DNA of 64,000 nt from Flavobacterium sp. 270. Lineage in GTDB: Bacteria; Bacteroidota; Bacteroidia; Flavobacteriales; Flavobacteriaceae. Under the pieces are notes generated by a model. It was not told the DNA's origin, did not search any database, and saw nothing but the letters and a program-made list of their open reading frames with translations. Shown here one piece after another: positions 9,905 to 18,867 of the stretch. The DNA is taken from the NCBI RefSeq assembly GCF_004368785.1, contig NZ_SODM01000003.1, positions 434,001 to 498,000 on the forward strand. The letters run 5' to 3'. Numbering within the stretch: the first letter of the stretch is position 1; every line of letters starts with the position of its first letter. A program made the position numbers and the translations under genes.

Positions 9905-9915
9905 AAAATTAATCT

Positions 9916-10383
9916 TTACGCCAATCCTTTCGGGAATCTGTCTAAAACTAAATTGAGTAAAATTTTATGCTCTAAATACGCTTTTGCACCAGCCAAAACC
10001 AATGTAAAACCTTCAGTTGAATTTCGAACCTGATCTATTATTTTATCAGGATCACCTTTAAAACCAGAATTGATAATGCTCACAAAAGTTTCATTTTCAT
10101 TTAAAGAAGTAAAAATAAATTCGACTACAGTGATTTCTTCGGGAGATCCCCATTCAATTACAATTTTATGGTTTTCTTTTAAGACCTTCGTCAAAACCGT
10201 AAGCGAAAAACCATACATTTCCCAAGTCCATTCTGTAGATTTGTCTTCTTCTAAATTACCAGAGCCTTTGGTGAACCAAAACTTATTGGTAATCTCCGGG
10301 TTTATAAAAGCCTGAAAAACTTCTGAAACAGGTTTTCGAATCAGCATTTCGGCTTTTGCAAAATTGTTGCTTTGTGCTTTCAT
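9916..10383 (-). CDS. SRPBCC/AHSA1-family protein
   Basis: 155 residues with the START-like AHSA1 pattern: an N-terminal strand AEMLIRKPVSEVFQAFINPEITNKFWFTKGSG, a central WEMYGFSLTVLTKVLKENHKIVIEW, and a long C-terminal helix ending in NLVLDRFPKGLA. Family members bind hydrophobic ligands or act as Hsp90 co-chaperone-like domains, and specific roles in bacteria are mostly unknown. It appears to be a single gene. Confidence 0.82.
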   Translation of the reverse strand: MKAQSNNFAKAEMLIRKPVSEVFQAFINPEITNKFWFTKGSGNLEEDKSTEWTWEMYGFSLTVLTKVLKENHKIVIEWGSPEEITVVEFIFTSLNENETFVSIINSGFKGDPDKIIDQVRNSTEGFTLVLAGAKAYLEHKILLNLVLDRFPKGLA

Positions 10384-10481
10384 GTTTTGTTTAAGTTAGA
10401 AGTTGCTAGTAGAAGTTATGTGTTTAAGGGGAAATGTAAATATAACTCTAAATTTCTTAAAATCAACTTATAACTTACAAC

Positions 10482-11063
10482 TCATAATTTAGGTTTCTCA
10501 ATCCATTTACCAGTTGTTGGCGGCGTATAATTTTTCATTTTTTGTAATAAATCCTCAATAGTATCACTTACCAAAACCATATTTTTATTGGCTTCTTTCA
10601 ATAATCCTTTGTTTGTCATGGTTTGCAACAATTCTAATAAAGAATCATAAAAACCATTAATGTTTAAAATTGCGATTGGTTTTTTATGAAGTCCTAATTG
10701 TGCCCAAGTCAGCATTTCGAAAAGTTCTTCGAGAGTTCCAAAACCACCCGGAAGGGCAATTACGCCATCGCACAAATCATTCATTTTGGTTTTTCTTTCG
10801 TGCATGCTTTCAACCAAAATTAATTCAGTAAGACCTTTATGTGCAATTTCTTTAGAACGCAGAAAATCAGGAAGAACGCCAATTACTTTTCCGCCTTCGT
10901 TTAAAGCGCCATCCGCAACAGCGCCCATCAAACCTACGTTTGCACCGCCGTAAACCAATTCGATATTTTGTTTTGCTAATGTCTTTCCAAGCAAAGAAGC
11001 TTGAACCGTATAAATTTCTTCGGTACCAAAACTTGATCCGCAGAAGACTGTTATTCTTTTCAT
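10482..11063 (-). CDS. LOG-family nucleotide phosphoribohydrolase (TIGR00730 type)
   Basis: A 193-residue Rossmann-like protein with the LOG/lysine-decarboxylase-like signature ALPGGFGTLEELFEMLTW and the opening ITVFCGSSFG. The PGGxGTxxE motif marks enzymes that hydrolyse nucleotide 5'-monophosphates to base and ribose 5-phosphate. The plant members activate cytokinins. In bacteria the role may be nucleotide salvage. It is full length for the family. Confidence 0.88.
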   Translation of the reverse strand: MKRITVFCGSSFGTEEIYTVQASLLGKTLAKQNIELVYGGANVGLMGAVADGALNEGGKVIGVLPDFLRSKEIAHKGLTELILVESMHERKTKMNDLCDGVIALPGGFGTLEELFEMLTWAQLGLHKKPIAILNINGFYDSLLELLQTMTNKGLLKEANKNMVLVSDTIEDLLQKMKNYTPPTTGKWIEKPKL

Positions 11064-11369
11064 TTTGTTATGTTTTTTTCGCCACGAATTTCACAAATTT
11101 CTTGAATTAAAAATCTGCTCAATCTGCAAAATCTGCATGAAATGTTTTTCTTTTTTTGCCACAGATTAAATGGATTAAATGGATTTTTTTTTGCCACGAA
11201 TTTCACAAATTTCTCGAATTAAAAAATCTGCTCAAATCCGCAAAATCTGCGTGAAATATTAATCTGTTTTTTGCCACGACCCGAGCGATAGCGAACAGGC
11301 GAAGCAATTGCACAAATAAAAATCTGTGTAAATCCGTTCAATTCGTAAAATCAGTGTGCCAATAAGAAA
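11064..11369. repeat. Cluster of GCCACGAATTTCACAAATT repeat units
   Basis: This gene-free stretch carries two near-identical direct units, about 11081-11143 and 11193-11260. Each starts gccacgaatttcacaaattt and ends near an aaatctgc(a/g)tgaaat word. Partial units follow at about 11160 (gccacagattaaatgg) and 11273 (gccacgacccgagcg). The units resemble one arm of the inverted repeats at 3965 and 38953. No ORF was seen. Confidence 0.75.
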
Positions 11370-12494
11370 CTAAATTCTCTTAATCTGAACACAAGAAACA
11401 CTTTCCATTTTAATTTCGTTTCCAACTTTTTTAAGTAATCCGGTTTTTGGATTTCTTTTAAAAACAACCACATTTCCGGTATTTACATTCGTTGCAATCA
11501 GGAATTTACCGCTTTCATCAATCGCAAAAACTCTCGGATGTTTTCCTAAAGTCGATTGATAACCAATGTTTTTTAAAAGCCCGTTTTTGTCAATAGAAAA
11601 AATGGCGATATTGTTTTCATTTCCTCTGTTTGAGGCATATAAAAATTTTCCGTCGGGCGAAATATGAATATCCGAGCTTTCAGAAAAATCATCGTATTGG
11701 TCTTCGTGTGTTTTAATTCTCTGAATCTTTTTTAAAGTTCCTGTTTCATAAGCATAAGCGCTGATCGTTCCCGACATTTCTTCAATACAATATCCGAATT
11801 TTTGATTGGGAGAAAAAGTCATATGTCGTGGCCCACTTTGCAAATCTGTTTTTGTAAACGGAATTTTGACTTCCACTAAAGGTTGCTTCTGAGTTGCATC
11901 AAATTGATAACAGCGTATTTTATCAGCTCCTAAATCAGGCAGAAACAAATAATCAAATTGAGGAGAAAAAATCGTCGAATGTACATGCGAGCGAGTTTGT
12001 CTTTCTTTATGAACACTTCCGTCTGAATATTGAAAATTCTGAGCAATCGAATCGATTTTCCCGTTTTCTAATAGCGGATGAACCGAAACACTTCCTTCTG
12101 TATAATTGCCGTTTACAAGCCATTTCCCGCTTTTATGCACCGAAAGATAAACCGGATTTTCGCCACCGCTGGATTGTTTGTTTAAAAACACAAGCGATTT
12201 AGCCTGCGGATTAAATTCAAAACTGCTCACACTTCCCGCATTTGACGTTTTGGTATCGGTACAAGCGTATACAAATTTTCCGTTTGGCGAAACTGTCAAA
12301 AACGAAGGATTTATAATGTTTTTTACAGCAGCTATTTTGCTTAAATTTCCATTTAAAGTATCCAATTGATACACCTGAATGGCTTCTGCCGTAACATCCC
12401 GATTATAAGATCCTAGAAATACATAGGTATTTTGAGCACTTAAAGAAATGCTTAAAAAGAAGGTAATAATTGATAAATAGAATATCTGTTTCAA
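11370..12494 (-). CDS. Secreted lactonase-family beta-propeller protein (6-phosphogluconolactonase-like)
   Basis: 374 residues with a signal peptide (MKQIFYLSIITFFLSISLSAQ) and repeated propeller-blade motifs such as NPSFLTVSPNGKFVYAC, HMTFSPNQKFGYCIEEM and DIHISPDGKFLYASNRG. This is the seven-bladed lactonase (Pgl-like) family, whose cytoplasmic members hydrolyse 6-phosphogluconolactone. The signal peptide places this one in the periplasm or outside, so a role in the pentose phosphate pathway is unlikely and a sugar-lactone substrate is an inference. It sits 13 bp from the GNAT gene upstream. Confidence 0.85.
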   Translation of the reverse strand: MKQIFYLSIITFFLSISLSAQNTYVFLGSYNRDVTAEAIQVYQLDTLNGNLSKIAAVKNIINPSFLTVSPNGKFVYACTDTKTSNAGSVSSFEFNPQAKSLVFLNKQSSGGENPVYLSVHKSGKWLVNGNYTEGSVSVHPLLENGKIDSIAQNFQYSDGSVHKERQTRSHVHSTIFSPQFDYLFLPDLGADKIRCYQFDATQKQPLVEVKIPFTKTDLQSGPRHMTFSPNQKFGYCIEEMSGTISAYAYETGTLKKIQRIKTHEDQYDDFSESSDIHISPDGKFLYASNRGNENNIAIFSIDKNGLLKNIGYQSTLGKHPRVFAIDESGKFLIATNVNTGNVVVFKRNPKTGLLKKVGNEIKMESVSCVQIKRI

Positions 12495-12507
12495 TTTAAA
12501 GTAGTTT

Positions 12508-13035
12508 TTATTTTAATGAAAATCTGAATCCGAAAACCGCTAATTCTCCTTGCATGAAATCTAAATCCTCAGATCGTTTAAATCCTAAATCTTCATACAT
12601 TTTCCAAGCTGTTTTCATAGACAAAGTACTGTGAATAATAATTTGGTTTAAATTATTTTCTTTTGCTTTATTGATACATTCTTCAATCAATAGTTTTCCA
12701 ATTCCTTTACCGCGAAAATTGGCATCAACTCCTAAAAGTCTAAAACCTGCCGCATTTTGTTCCTGCGTTGCAGTACCGCCAGAACCATAATATTTCATAT
12801 TATTAAAATATACAACAGCTCCTGCAATTGTATTTTCATGATCTACAGCAACCAAAAGTTCTGTTTCCGGATGATTGGTAAAATCACCAATATTAGCCAG
12901 CATTTTATAATAATTAGGCTGTTCGTTTTCTTTAGGAAAACCGTCTAATTGCGAATAAACACCAATTAGCAGTTTTCCAATTTCTTCAAATTCTGAAGAA
13001 TGCGCATTTCGAATAAAAAAAGTTGAAGTGTTCAT
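12508..13035 (-). CDS. GNAT-family N-acetyltransferase
   Basis: A 175-residue acyltransferase fold with the acetyl-CoA binding motif LLGVDANFRGKGIGKLLIEEC (the R/Q-x-x-G-x-G/A core is RGKGIG) and the C-terminal AWKMYEDLGFKRS. It transfers an acetyl group from acetyl-CoA to an amine, with unknown acceptor. It may be co-transcribed with the lactonase downstream. The promoter region upstream is filled with dispersed repeat words. Confidence 0.88.
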   Translation of the reverse strand: MNTSTFFIRNAHSSEFEEIGKLLIGVYSQLDGFPKENEQPNYYKMLANIGDFTNHPETELLVAVDHENTIAGAVVYFNNMKYYGSGGTATQEQNAAGFRLLGVDANFRGKGIGKLLIEECINKAKENNLNQIIIHSTLSMKTAWKMYEDLGFKRSEDLDFMQGELAVFGFRFSLK

Positions 13036-13170
13036 TTTTTTTAAAGGTTCTAAGGTTCTAAGGCTCTAAGATTCTAAGATTTAAAGTTTCAGGTTTCAGG
13101 TTTCAAGTTTCAAGTTTCAGATTTCAAGTTTCAAGTTTCAAAACCTTAGAAGCTTAGAACCTCTGCACCT
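13036..13170. repeat. Low-complexity repeat tract (TCTAAGG and GTTTCAAG words)
   Basis: Tandem-like text of aaggttctaaggctctaag followed by six or so gtttcaagt/gtttcaggt words, then ccttagaagcttagaacc. The first and last blocks are roughly complementary, so the tract can fold back on itself. It belongs to the same word families as 1795-1865, 9840-9904 and 44497-44712. Confidence 0.65.
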
Positions 13171-13179
13171 TTGTACTTC

Positions 13180-14268
13180 TTAAAAAAACCATCTTTTAAA
13201 TTGTTGATTTTCATTTCTCAGTCCGACCAATTCTCCAATCATTGGTGTAATGATCGAAATTGGATTTTCTTCTTTTTCATTCAGTTCTGTGATTCTTTTC
13301 AAAGGCTCGTCCCACGGATGATTGGCCAATGCAAATTTTGAAGAGTGAACAGGAAATAATCTTTTTGTTTTTAATTCTTTCGCTTCTTGTATCACATCTT
13401 CGGGTAGATTATGAATGTATTTCCATTTTACATCATATTGTCCGTTATCAATCAGAGCAAGATCAAAAGGACCGTATTTTTGTCCAATTTCGGCAAAATG
13501 TGTGTCGTAACCGCTGTCTCCGCCTAAATACATTTTAAAAGTTGGTGTCTGCAAAATATAAGAAAGCCAAAGCGTATTGTTTCGGTTGAATCCACGGCCA
13601 GCAAAATGTCTTGTCGGAGCTGTAAACAGCGTAATATTTTGATCTAATTCTACTTTTTCATTCCAATCTTTTTCGATAATAATTTCAGGAGAAAATCCCC
13701 AAAATTCAAAGTGAGCGCCAACACCCAGACCACAAACAACTTGTTTTGTTTTCGGCTTTAGTTTCAGAATCGTTTTATAATCCAAATGATCGTAATGATC
13801 GTGTGTAATTAATAAATAATCAATCTCGGGAAGATCTTCAACATCATAAATATCCGAACCTTTAAACGATTTTGTAGTTCCGGCGATAGGTGAGGCGTTA
13901 CCGCTAAAAACCGGATCAACCAAAAAGCGTTTTCCTTCTATTTGAAAATAATAAGAAGAATGTCCAAACCACACTAAAATATCTTGATCTACAGATAGAT
14001 TTAGTAAATCTGTTTTGATGGAAGGAATCGGATTTACAGGAATTCTGTTTGGTTTCTTTTTGAATAAAAACTCATACAAAACGCCGGGCATAGAATAACC
14101 TTCTGTAAGCTGAGGCGTAAAATGTATATTTTCGAATTTTCCGTTTTTATAATTTGGAGATTTTTGAATTTTGGCAAGTCTTTCGCCAGCTGGCGCTTTT
14201 CCGAATCTTGGATCTTGCAAAAACAGATATACAACTAAAAAAATAAGTATTAAAAAAGTTAAGATCAT
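13180..14268 (-). CDS. Membrane-anchored MBL-fold metallohydrolase (UlaG/NAPE-PLD-like)
   Basis: 362 residues. An N-terminal membrane anchor (MILTFLILIFLVVYLFLQ) precedes a metallo-beta-lactamase fold: VWFGHSSYYFQIEGKRFLVDP, the metal-binding motif THDHYDHLDY, a GGDSGYDTHF strand with a metal-binding Asp, and a late VHSSKFALANHPWDEP. This arrangement matches the NAPE-PLD/UlaG branch (phospho- or carboxy-ester hydrolases). The substrate is unknown. It lies 5 bp downstream of the DUF1801 gene, which suggests one transcript with it and perhaps the serine hydrolase. Confidence 0.87.
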   Translation of the reverse strand: MILTFLILIFLVVYLFLQDPRFGKAPAGERLAKIQKSPNYKNGKFENIHFTPQLTEGYSMPGVLYEFLFKKKPNRIPVNPIPSIKTDLLNLSVDQDILVWFGHSSYYFQIEGKRFLVDPVFSGNASPIAGTTKSFKGSDIYDVEDLPEIDYLLITHDHYDHLDYKTILKLKPKTKQVVCGLGVGAHFEFWGFSPEIIIEKDWNEKVELDQNITLFTAPTRHFAGRGFNRNNTLWLSYILQTPTFKMYLGGDSGYDTHFAEIGQKYGPFDLALIDNGQYDVKWKYIHNLPEDVIQEAKELKTKRLFPVHSSKFALANHPWDEPLKRITELNEKEENPISIITPMIGELVGLRNENQQFKRWFF

Positions 14269-14273
14269 GGTAT

Positions 14274-14696
14274 TTATTGTGGTGGATATAATTTATTTAA
14301 ATTTTCTACAGAAAGTACAGTCATTTTTTTGAGGATTTCGATATCTATGTCGGCCAATTTATTGATGTAAATACAGCCTTTACTGGCTTTATGTTTTCCT
14401 AGTTTAGCTAATAATTCTTCTCGGTTTTCTGGGGTAATATAACAATAAAGCGAAATCGCAGCTTTTCTTGGCGAAAATGCCACAAGCGGTGCGTCGCCTT
14501 CGTGGCCGCTTTCGTATTTATAATGATAACTTCCGAAACCAATAATACTTGGTCCCCACATTTTAGGTTCAAAACCAGTTTGTTCCTGCATGATTTTAGC
14601 AAGTTCAAAAGCATCAGTTTGCTTTTTTTGATCTTCGACAGCATTAATAAAATCAGTAACGCTGCTTTGGGTTTCGGTTGTTTTATTTTTTGCCAT
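14274..14696 (-). CDS. DUF1801 domain protein
   Basis: 140 residues with the DUF1801-type core KMWGPSIIGFGSYHYKYESG followed by APLVAFSPRKAAISLYCYI and KGCIYINKLADIDIEILKK. The function is unknown. It is 6 bp downstream of the serine-hydrolase stop and 5 bp upstream of the MBL-fold gene, so it is likely the middle gene of a three-gene unit. Confidence 0.85.
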   Translation of the reverse strand: MAKNKTTETQSSVTDFINAVEDQKKQTDAFELAKIMQEQTGFEPKMWGPSIIGFGSYHYKYESGHEGDAPLVAFSPRKAAISLYCYITPENREELLAKLGKHKASKGCIYINKLADIDIEILKKMTVLSVENLNKLYPPQ

Positions 14697-14702
14697 TTCG
14701 AA

Positions 14703-15749
14703 TTATTTTTGGTTGAGCAGCCCACTTTTTAAAAGTAGTTTTTTGATTTTAATTTCATTAGCATAAAACAAATTAGAATCTTCATTCATCTGATTTTCTA
14801 AAATAATCAGACTTGTATCGCTTTCAGGATAATACAAATTTATAGAAGAAAATCCATCTCCTAAGCCTGTATGTCCAATATATTTTGGAGTTTCTTTATC
14901 TACAACTCTAATTCCGTAACCATAACCCACTTTTTCTTTTTCAAAAGCCATATGCTGTGCCAGAATCTTATATTGCAGCATTAATTTATAAGTTTCTGGT
15001 TTTAAAATTTTCCCTTTATGAAGATTATTATTCCAAATCGCCAAATCGTGTACCGTTGAAATAATGCCGTCAGAACCATAACTTCCAGGATTTATTTGTG
15101 AAGATGTTACTTTAGTAAAAACGTTGTTTTTATTATCATAACCACTTACCAAATAGGGCGGAATTATTTTAGCATAACACATTGTTCTTGTCATTTTAAG
15201 CTTTTGAAAAAGTGCATACGACAAAGCCGGATAACTTTTTTTAGTTACTTTTTCTAAAATCTGTCCTGCCAAACCAAGACCCCAGCCATTGTATTTAAAA
15301 TCACTTCCGGGTTTAAAAAGCAGTGGTTTATCCAGCGCTTCAATTCCGTGTGTGTGATTTAATAACTGACTTACTGTTACAGAATGTGCCCAAGACTGTT
15401 TTAATTCGGGCATGTATTTTTTTATGGGATCGTTTAGTTTTATCGTTCCTTTTTCAACTTCTTTTAATACCAAAACAGCACAAATTTGTTTGCTGTTTGA
15501 CATAATTTCAAATGCATTATCAATTTCTAAAGGCGTTTTTTTCTCTAAATCGGCAAAACCGTACGCTTTGCTATAAATTGTTTTTCCTTTTTGGGAGATT
15601 AAAATTGTTCCGTTAAACTTAGGAGAAGAAACCGCGAGCAGACTATCTATTTGAGCAGCTAAAGAATTTACATTTTGTGAATAGGAATAAGAAATGGAGC
15701 ATAAAAAAAGAACTGCCGCTAAAGAAGAAATTTTAAAAATTGAATTCAT
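14703..15749 (-). CDS. Secreted serine hydrolase, class C beta-lactamase-like
   Basis: 348 residues with a signal peptide (MNSIFKISSLAAVLFLCSISYSYSQ). The catalytic SxxK is S84-N-S-K87 in EIMSNSKQICAVLVLKEVEKG, and the third motif (KTG equivalent) is HTG in YIGHTGLGDGFSS. In the position where class C-like enzymes usually have Y-x-N, this protein reads FKYNGWGLGLAG, so the conserved Asn appears replaced by Gly. Members are esterases, DD-peptidases or beta-lactamases acting in the periplasm. The altered second motif may mean a different activity. Confidence 0.87.
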   Translation of the reverse strand: MNSIFKISSLAAVLFLCSISYSYSQNVNSLAAQIDSLLAVSSPKFNGTILISQKGKTIYSKAYGFADLEKKTPLEIDNAFEIMSNSKQICAVLVLKEVEKGTIKLNDPIKKYMPELKQSWAHSVTVSQLLNHTHGIEALDKPLLFKPGSDFKYNGWGLGLAGQILEKVTKKSYPALSYALFQKLKMTRTMCYAKIIPPYLVSGYDNKNNVFTKVTSSQINPGSYGSDGIISTVHDLAIWNNNLHKGKILKPETYKLMLQYKILAQHMAFEKEKVGYGYGIRVVDKETPKYIGHTGLGDGFSSINLYYPESDTSLIILENQMNEDSNLFYANEIKIKKLLLKSGLLNQK

Positions 15750-15783
15750 TGAGAAATGTATGATTTTGAGTTTTGATTTAGAT

Positions 15784-16152
15784 TTAAAACATTCCGTTTT
15801 CGTTCACCATTTTAGCAGGAACAGGCTGTCCTAAATCCCAAAGTTCGGCTATTTTATCTGCTTCAAATTTAAAAATGTGAACAACAGCAACGCCGGGATC
15901 TTTAGAATTCTGCTTGACATGCGAGTGCACGGCGACCATATCTTTGTCGGCAATGGCATGATGAATTTCAAAAATTTTATTTGGGTTTAGTCTCGATGAT
16001 TCTTCCATGGCAAGCATCAATGTATTGGCATCGCCTTTAAAATAAACATTATGATGCTTAAAATTCGTACCTACATAAAGCCGAAATGCTTCGTGTGAAT
16101 GCCCTTTGGCGGCCAATTTTAAAAAGTCCTTTGCAATATATTTCTTAGTCAT
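15784..16152 (-). CDS. SnoaL-like / NTF2-fold protein
   Basis: 122 residues. NTF2-like features are the helix DFLKLAAKGHSHEAFRLYVG, the paired FKHHN and EIHHAIADKDMVAVHSHVK, and VVHIFKFEADKIAELWDLGQPVP, where DKIxExWD is typical of SnoaL-like enzymes. Relatives are polyketide cyclases or isomerase-like proteins of unknown substrate. It sits 34 bp upstream of the serine hydrolase start on the same strand. Confidence 0.8.
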   Translation of the reverse strand: MTKKYIAKDFLKLAAKGHSHEAFRLYVGTNFKHHNVYFKGDANTLMLAMEESSRLNPNKIFEIHHAIADKDMVAVHSHVKQNSKDPGVAVVHIFKFEADKIAELWDLGQPVPAKMVNENGMF

Positions 16153-16231
16153 GATTTTAAAATTTAAAAGCTAACTAAGTTATGAAAATTACAAGTATGT
16201 TTTTCAATAAAAAATCTCGAAAATAGAATGT

Positions 16232-16447
16232 CTAAAGTTCTTCTGGTTTTATCTGGCTAATATCTACACCAAGTTCCAGGAATTTTTTTTGCCCTAAATC
16301 TGTAATGTAAAAATGTTTGTCTGTAGGTTTTGCTTTGGTAATCCATCCTTTTTCAGAAAAAGTTTCTACGAGAAGTTTTCCAAGTTTTCCGCCAATATGC
16401 TCATAGCACATTTTGGCAGGTTTTCTATGGGCTGATTGATCGCTCAT
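16232..16447 (-). CDS. 71-residue protein resembling the C-terminal part of ArsR-type regulators
   Basis: The sequence contains MCYEHIGGKLGKLL, followed by GWI, FYITDLGQKKFLELGVDIS. This is reminiscent of the C-terminal region of certain ArsR-family repressors (CYDHLAGxLG ... LTxxGxxxFxxLGI). The winged-helix recognition helix that would precede it is absent: the upstream DNA is the membrane-protein gene 24 bp away. It could be a free-standing domain or the remnant of a regulator. The ATG start and compact frame suggest it is still translated. Confidence 0.55.
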   Translation of the reverse strand: MSDQSAHRKPAKMCYEHIGGKLGKLLVETFSEKGWITKAKPTDKHFYITDLGQKKFLELGVDISQIKPEEL

Positions 16448-16471
16448 TTTAAAAATGATTTAATTTAAAGT

Positions 16472-16885
16472 CTATTTACTTTTTCCAAATAACCGAAGTG
16501 CTAAATAACTGGTTGGAATATAAGCAAACACAAGGTCTACCAAGGTATACCACATTGGCGACGGAAGCGTACATACATTTACGATGCCTCCTAATAAAAA
16601 GAATGCACCAATAATAAGGGCCAATTTTGTTTTATGGTTGATAGCAATAAATGCTGTTGTTGCCGCGCCGGCAAAAGTTCCGATCGCGTGCGCTAAAAAA
16701 GGAAATAGAAAATGTTTTGGCTCAAATAAATGCATGGTTTTCTGAAGACCTTCCATTGTTGTAACGTCTGCACCATTTGGAGGCGGAATAATAGAACCGC
16801 TCATTAAAATAATACTCATATTTACAACACTTCCAACAAAAAGACCGGCAATAACAGCCAAAGTATTTCTAAAAATAGGATTCAT
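16472..16885 (-). CDS. Four-helix membrane protein of unknown function
   Basis: 137 residues with four hydrophobic segments: NTLAVIAGLFVGSVVNMSIIL, FLFPFLAHAIGTFAGAATTA, LALIIGAFFLLGGIVNV and YTLVDLVFAYIPTSYLALRL. There is a GSIIPPPNGADVTTMEGLQ loop after the first. No functional family was recognised. It adjoins an AraC regulator and an NmrA-like dehydrogenase. A similar trio (membrane protein, NmrA-like, AraC) occurs at 31.6-33.7 kb. Confidence 0.75.
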   Translation of the reverse strand: MNPIFRNTLAVIAGLFVGSVVNMSIILMSGSIIPPPNGADVTTMEGLQKTMHLFEPKHFLFPFLAHAIGTFAGAATTAFIAINHKTKLALIIGAFFLLGGIVNVCTLPSPMWYTLVDLVFAYIPTSYLALRLFGKSK

Positions 16886-16940
16886 ACTATTCGATTTTTA
16901 TGGTAACGAATGTATGAAAAATATTATTTAGATTGAAATT

Positions 16941-17855
16941 TTAATTGAAAGACTGCCTAAATTCTAAAGGTGAAATATTGGTTTTGGTCTTAAATAATTT
17001 GCTGAAGGACTGCTGATGTTCAAAACCCAATTCAAAAGCAATTTCGCTTATAGATAAATTAGTTGTAGAAAGTTTTTCTTTTGCTTTTTCGATCAGTTTT
17101 TCATGAATGTGCTGTTGTGTGCTTTGTCCCGTTAATGATTTTAAAAGTCCGCTTAAATAGTTAGGTGAAAGATGTAAAGTTGCTGCAATATACTGCACCG
17201 AAGGCAGGCCTTTTTTTGCTAAAGAATCACTGCTGAAATAGTCTTCCAGCAGTTTTTCTAAGCGTGATAAAATTTCGTGATTGCTAATTTTTCGGGTAAT
17301 AAACTGTCGGTTGTAAAAACGTTCAGAATAGGTGAGAAGCAATTCAATTTGCGCAATTATAACATCTTGACTGAATTTGTCAATATTAGACTCATATTCT
17401 TTCTGAATGTTTTTAATGATATCAATGATCATTTTTTCTTCTTTATCAGAAAGATGCAACGCCTCATAAACAGAATAGCCAAAATATTCGTATTGTTTTA
17501 TTTTCTGTGCAAGAGGCGTATTCCACAAAAAATCCGGATGAATTAATAATGAATATCCGGTATGATGCAGCTCAGAATTTCCTTCGACAGAAAAAACCTG
17601 TCCGGGCGAAATAAATAATAATACGCCTTCTTTAAAATCATATTCCTGCTGGCCGTAACGCATTATGGCATTTGAATTTCTCTTAAGTGCAATCGAATAA
17701 AAATCGAGAATGAGACTTTGTGGTTCTTTTTCGTTCAGAAATTTGAGTTCTTCAAAATTATAAACGCTTACAAGCGGATGTTCCGGTTTTGGTAAACCTC
17801 GAAATTCATGAAATTCGCTGATACTTTTTATTCGATGTGGTTGAGAAACTGCCAT
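16941..17855 (-). CDS. AraC-family transcriptional regulator
   Basis: 304 residues. An N-terminal cupin-like sensory region (VLLFISPGQVFSVEGNSELHHTGYSLLIHP) is followed by a C-terminal double helix-turn-helix (about 200-304). The second helix-turn-helix carries the family signature ISEIAFELGFEHQQSFSKLF and SPLEFRQSF. It probably controls the NmrA-like gene 12 bp upstream on the same strand, with which it is likely co-transcribed. The effector is unknown. Confidence 0.9.
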   Translation of the reverse strand: MAVSQPHRIKSISEFHEFRGLPKPEHPLVSVYNFEELKFLNEKEPQSLILDFYSIALKRNSNAIMRYGQQEYDFKEGVLLFISPGQVFSVEGNSELHHTGYSLLIHPDFLWNTPLAQKIKQYEYFGYSVYEALHLSDKEEKMIIDIIKNIQKEYESNIDKFSQDVIIAQIELLLTYSERFYNRQFITRKISNHEILSRLEKLLEDYFSSDSLAKKGLPSVQYIAATLHLSPNYLSGLLKSLTGQSTQQHIHEKLIEKAKEKLSTTNLSISEIAFELGFEHQQSFSKLFKTKTNISPLEFRQSFN

Positions 17856-17867
17856 AGCACAAGATAC

Positions 17868-18764
17868 TTATTTCTGATTATAAATTACGGCAAAATCTTT
17901 GGCATAATCTGCCAGTTTTGTTTTTCCAAAAACAGCAGGTTTGTTGCGGACGAAATCTTCTGCTAAAACACCATTGTTAAGTCTAGCGTACATTTCGACT
18001 AAACCAGCAGCGATTTTTGGCTGTATACCAACGTTGATTAAACCATTTAAAGTTTCTTCGTCAGTTATTGAAGTCCATTTTAAATCTGGTTTTCCAATTG
18101 CATTTCCTAAAATAAGGGCTGTTTCTTCGCCTGTAAGTTCTTCGCTTACTACATAACGGATTTTTTTCTCGTCAAGCGGAGTTGTAAGTTCTTCGGCAAT
18201 TGCAGACGCAATATCCAGCGGCGAAACCCACGGAATTGTTTTTCCGACGCCATAATTTACGGCAATAATCCCGTGATTTTTTATAACCGGAATATAAGCC
18301 AGTAAGTTATAGAAGAAAGAAGTCGGACGCATAAACGTAATCGAAACATCGGAGAGTTTATTCAAAACAGCTTCAATTTCGTTATAACGAAGAATTATTC
18401 CTGAATTTTTCTCTAAATGCGCGCCAATACTGCTTAAAAACACAACACGTTTTACACCAGATTTTTGAATTGCTTCGGCATAACTATTTCCTATATTTCT
18501 CGTAAAAGCATCCAAATCTAAATTCGGATCAAAATAATTGGCACGCGGAATCATACAATAAACGGCATCTGTGCCTCTAAATATATCTGTTAAAAATGCA
18601 ACATCTTCTACAGAACCAATAGCAGCTTTTGCTCCTAATTCTTCAATTGCTTTTTGATTTTCAGGATTACTCGAAATCACGGTAATTTCATGTCCTTTTT
18701 GCACTAGCTCTTTCGCCAGCGGTTTGCTGATGTTCCCTAAAGAACCTGTAATTATAATTTTCAT
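17868..18764 (-). CDS. NmrA-like NAD(P)-binding protein (atypical SDR)
   Basis: 298 residues opening with a Rossmann fold, MKIIITGSLGNISKPLAKEL (GxxGxI-type), then ELGAKAAIGSVEDVAFLTDIFRG, CMIPRANYF and VVFLSSIGAHLEKNSG. The YxxxK catalytic pair of classical SDRs is not conserved, as expected for the NmrA/HSCARG group of NAD(P)H sensors and quinone or other reductases. It is followed closely by the AraC regulator. The upstream gap of about 100 bp likely holds the shared promoter. Confidence 0.88.
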   Translation of the reverse strand: MKIIITGSLGNISKPLAKELVQKGHEITVISSNPENQKAIEELGAKAAIGSVEDVAFLTDIFRGTDAVYCMIPRANYFDPNLDLDAFTRNIGNSYAEAIQKSGVKRVVFLSSIGAHLEKNSGIILRYNEIEAVLNKLSDVSITFMRPTSFFYNLLAYIPVIKNHGIIAVNYGVGKTIPWVSPLDIASAIAEELTTPLDEKKIRYVVSEELTGEETALILGNAIGKPDLKWTSITDEETLNGLINVGIQPKIAAGLVEMYARLNNGVLAEDFVRNKPAVFGKTKLADYAKDFAVIYNQK

Positions 18765-18867
18765 ATCTCTATTAATTTGATGTTACAAAATTGCGCAACA
18801 TCAAAAAAACAGTTGTAGCCAAATCTACTATTGTCGTAGTCTAAACTAGGAATTAAGGTTTTAGGAA

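Noticed and set aside
11064-11369. CRISPR-like or tandem-repeat locus
   Set aside because: Only two good units with unequal, diverged spacing and no cas genes; better explained as dispersed repeat units.
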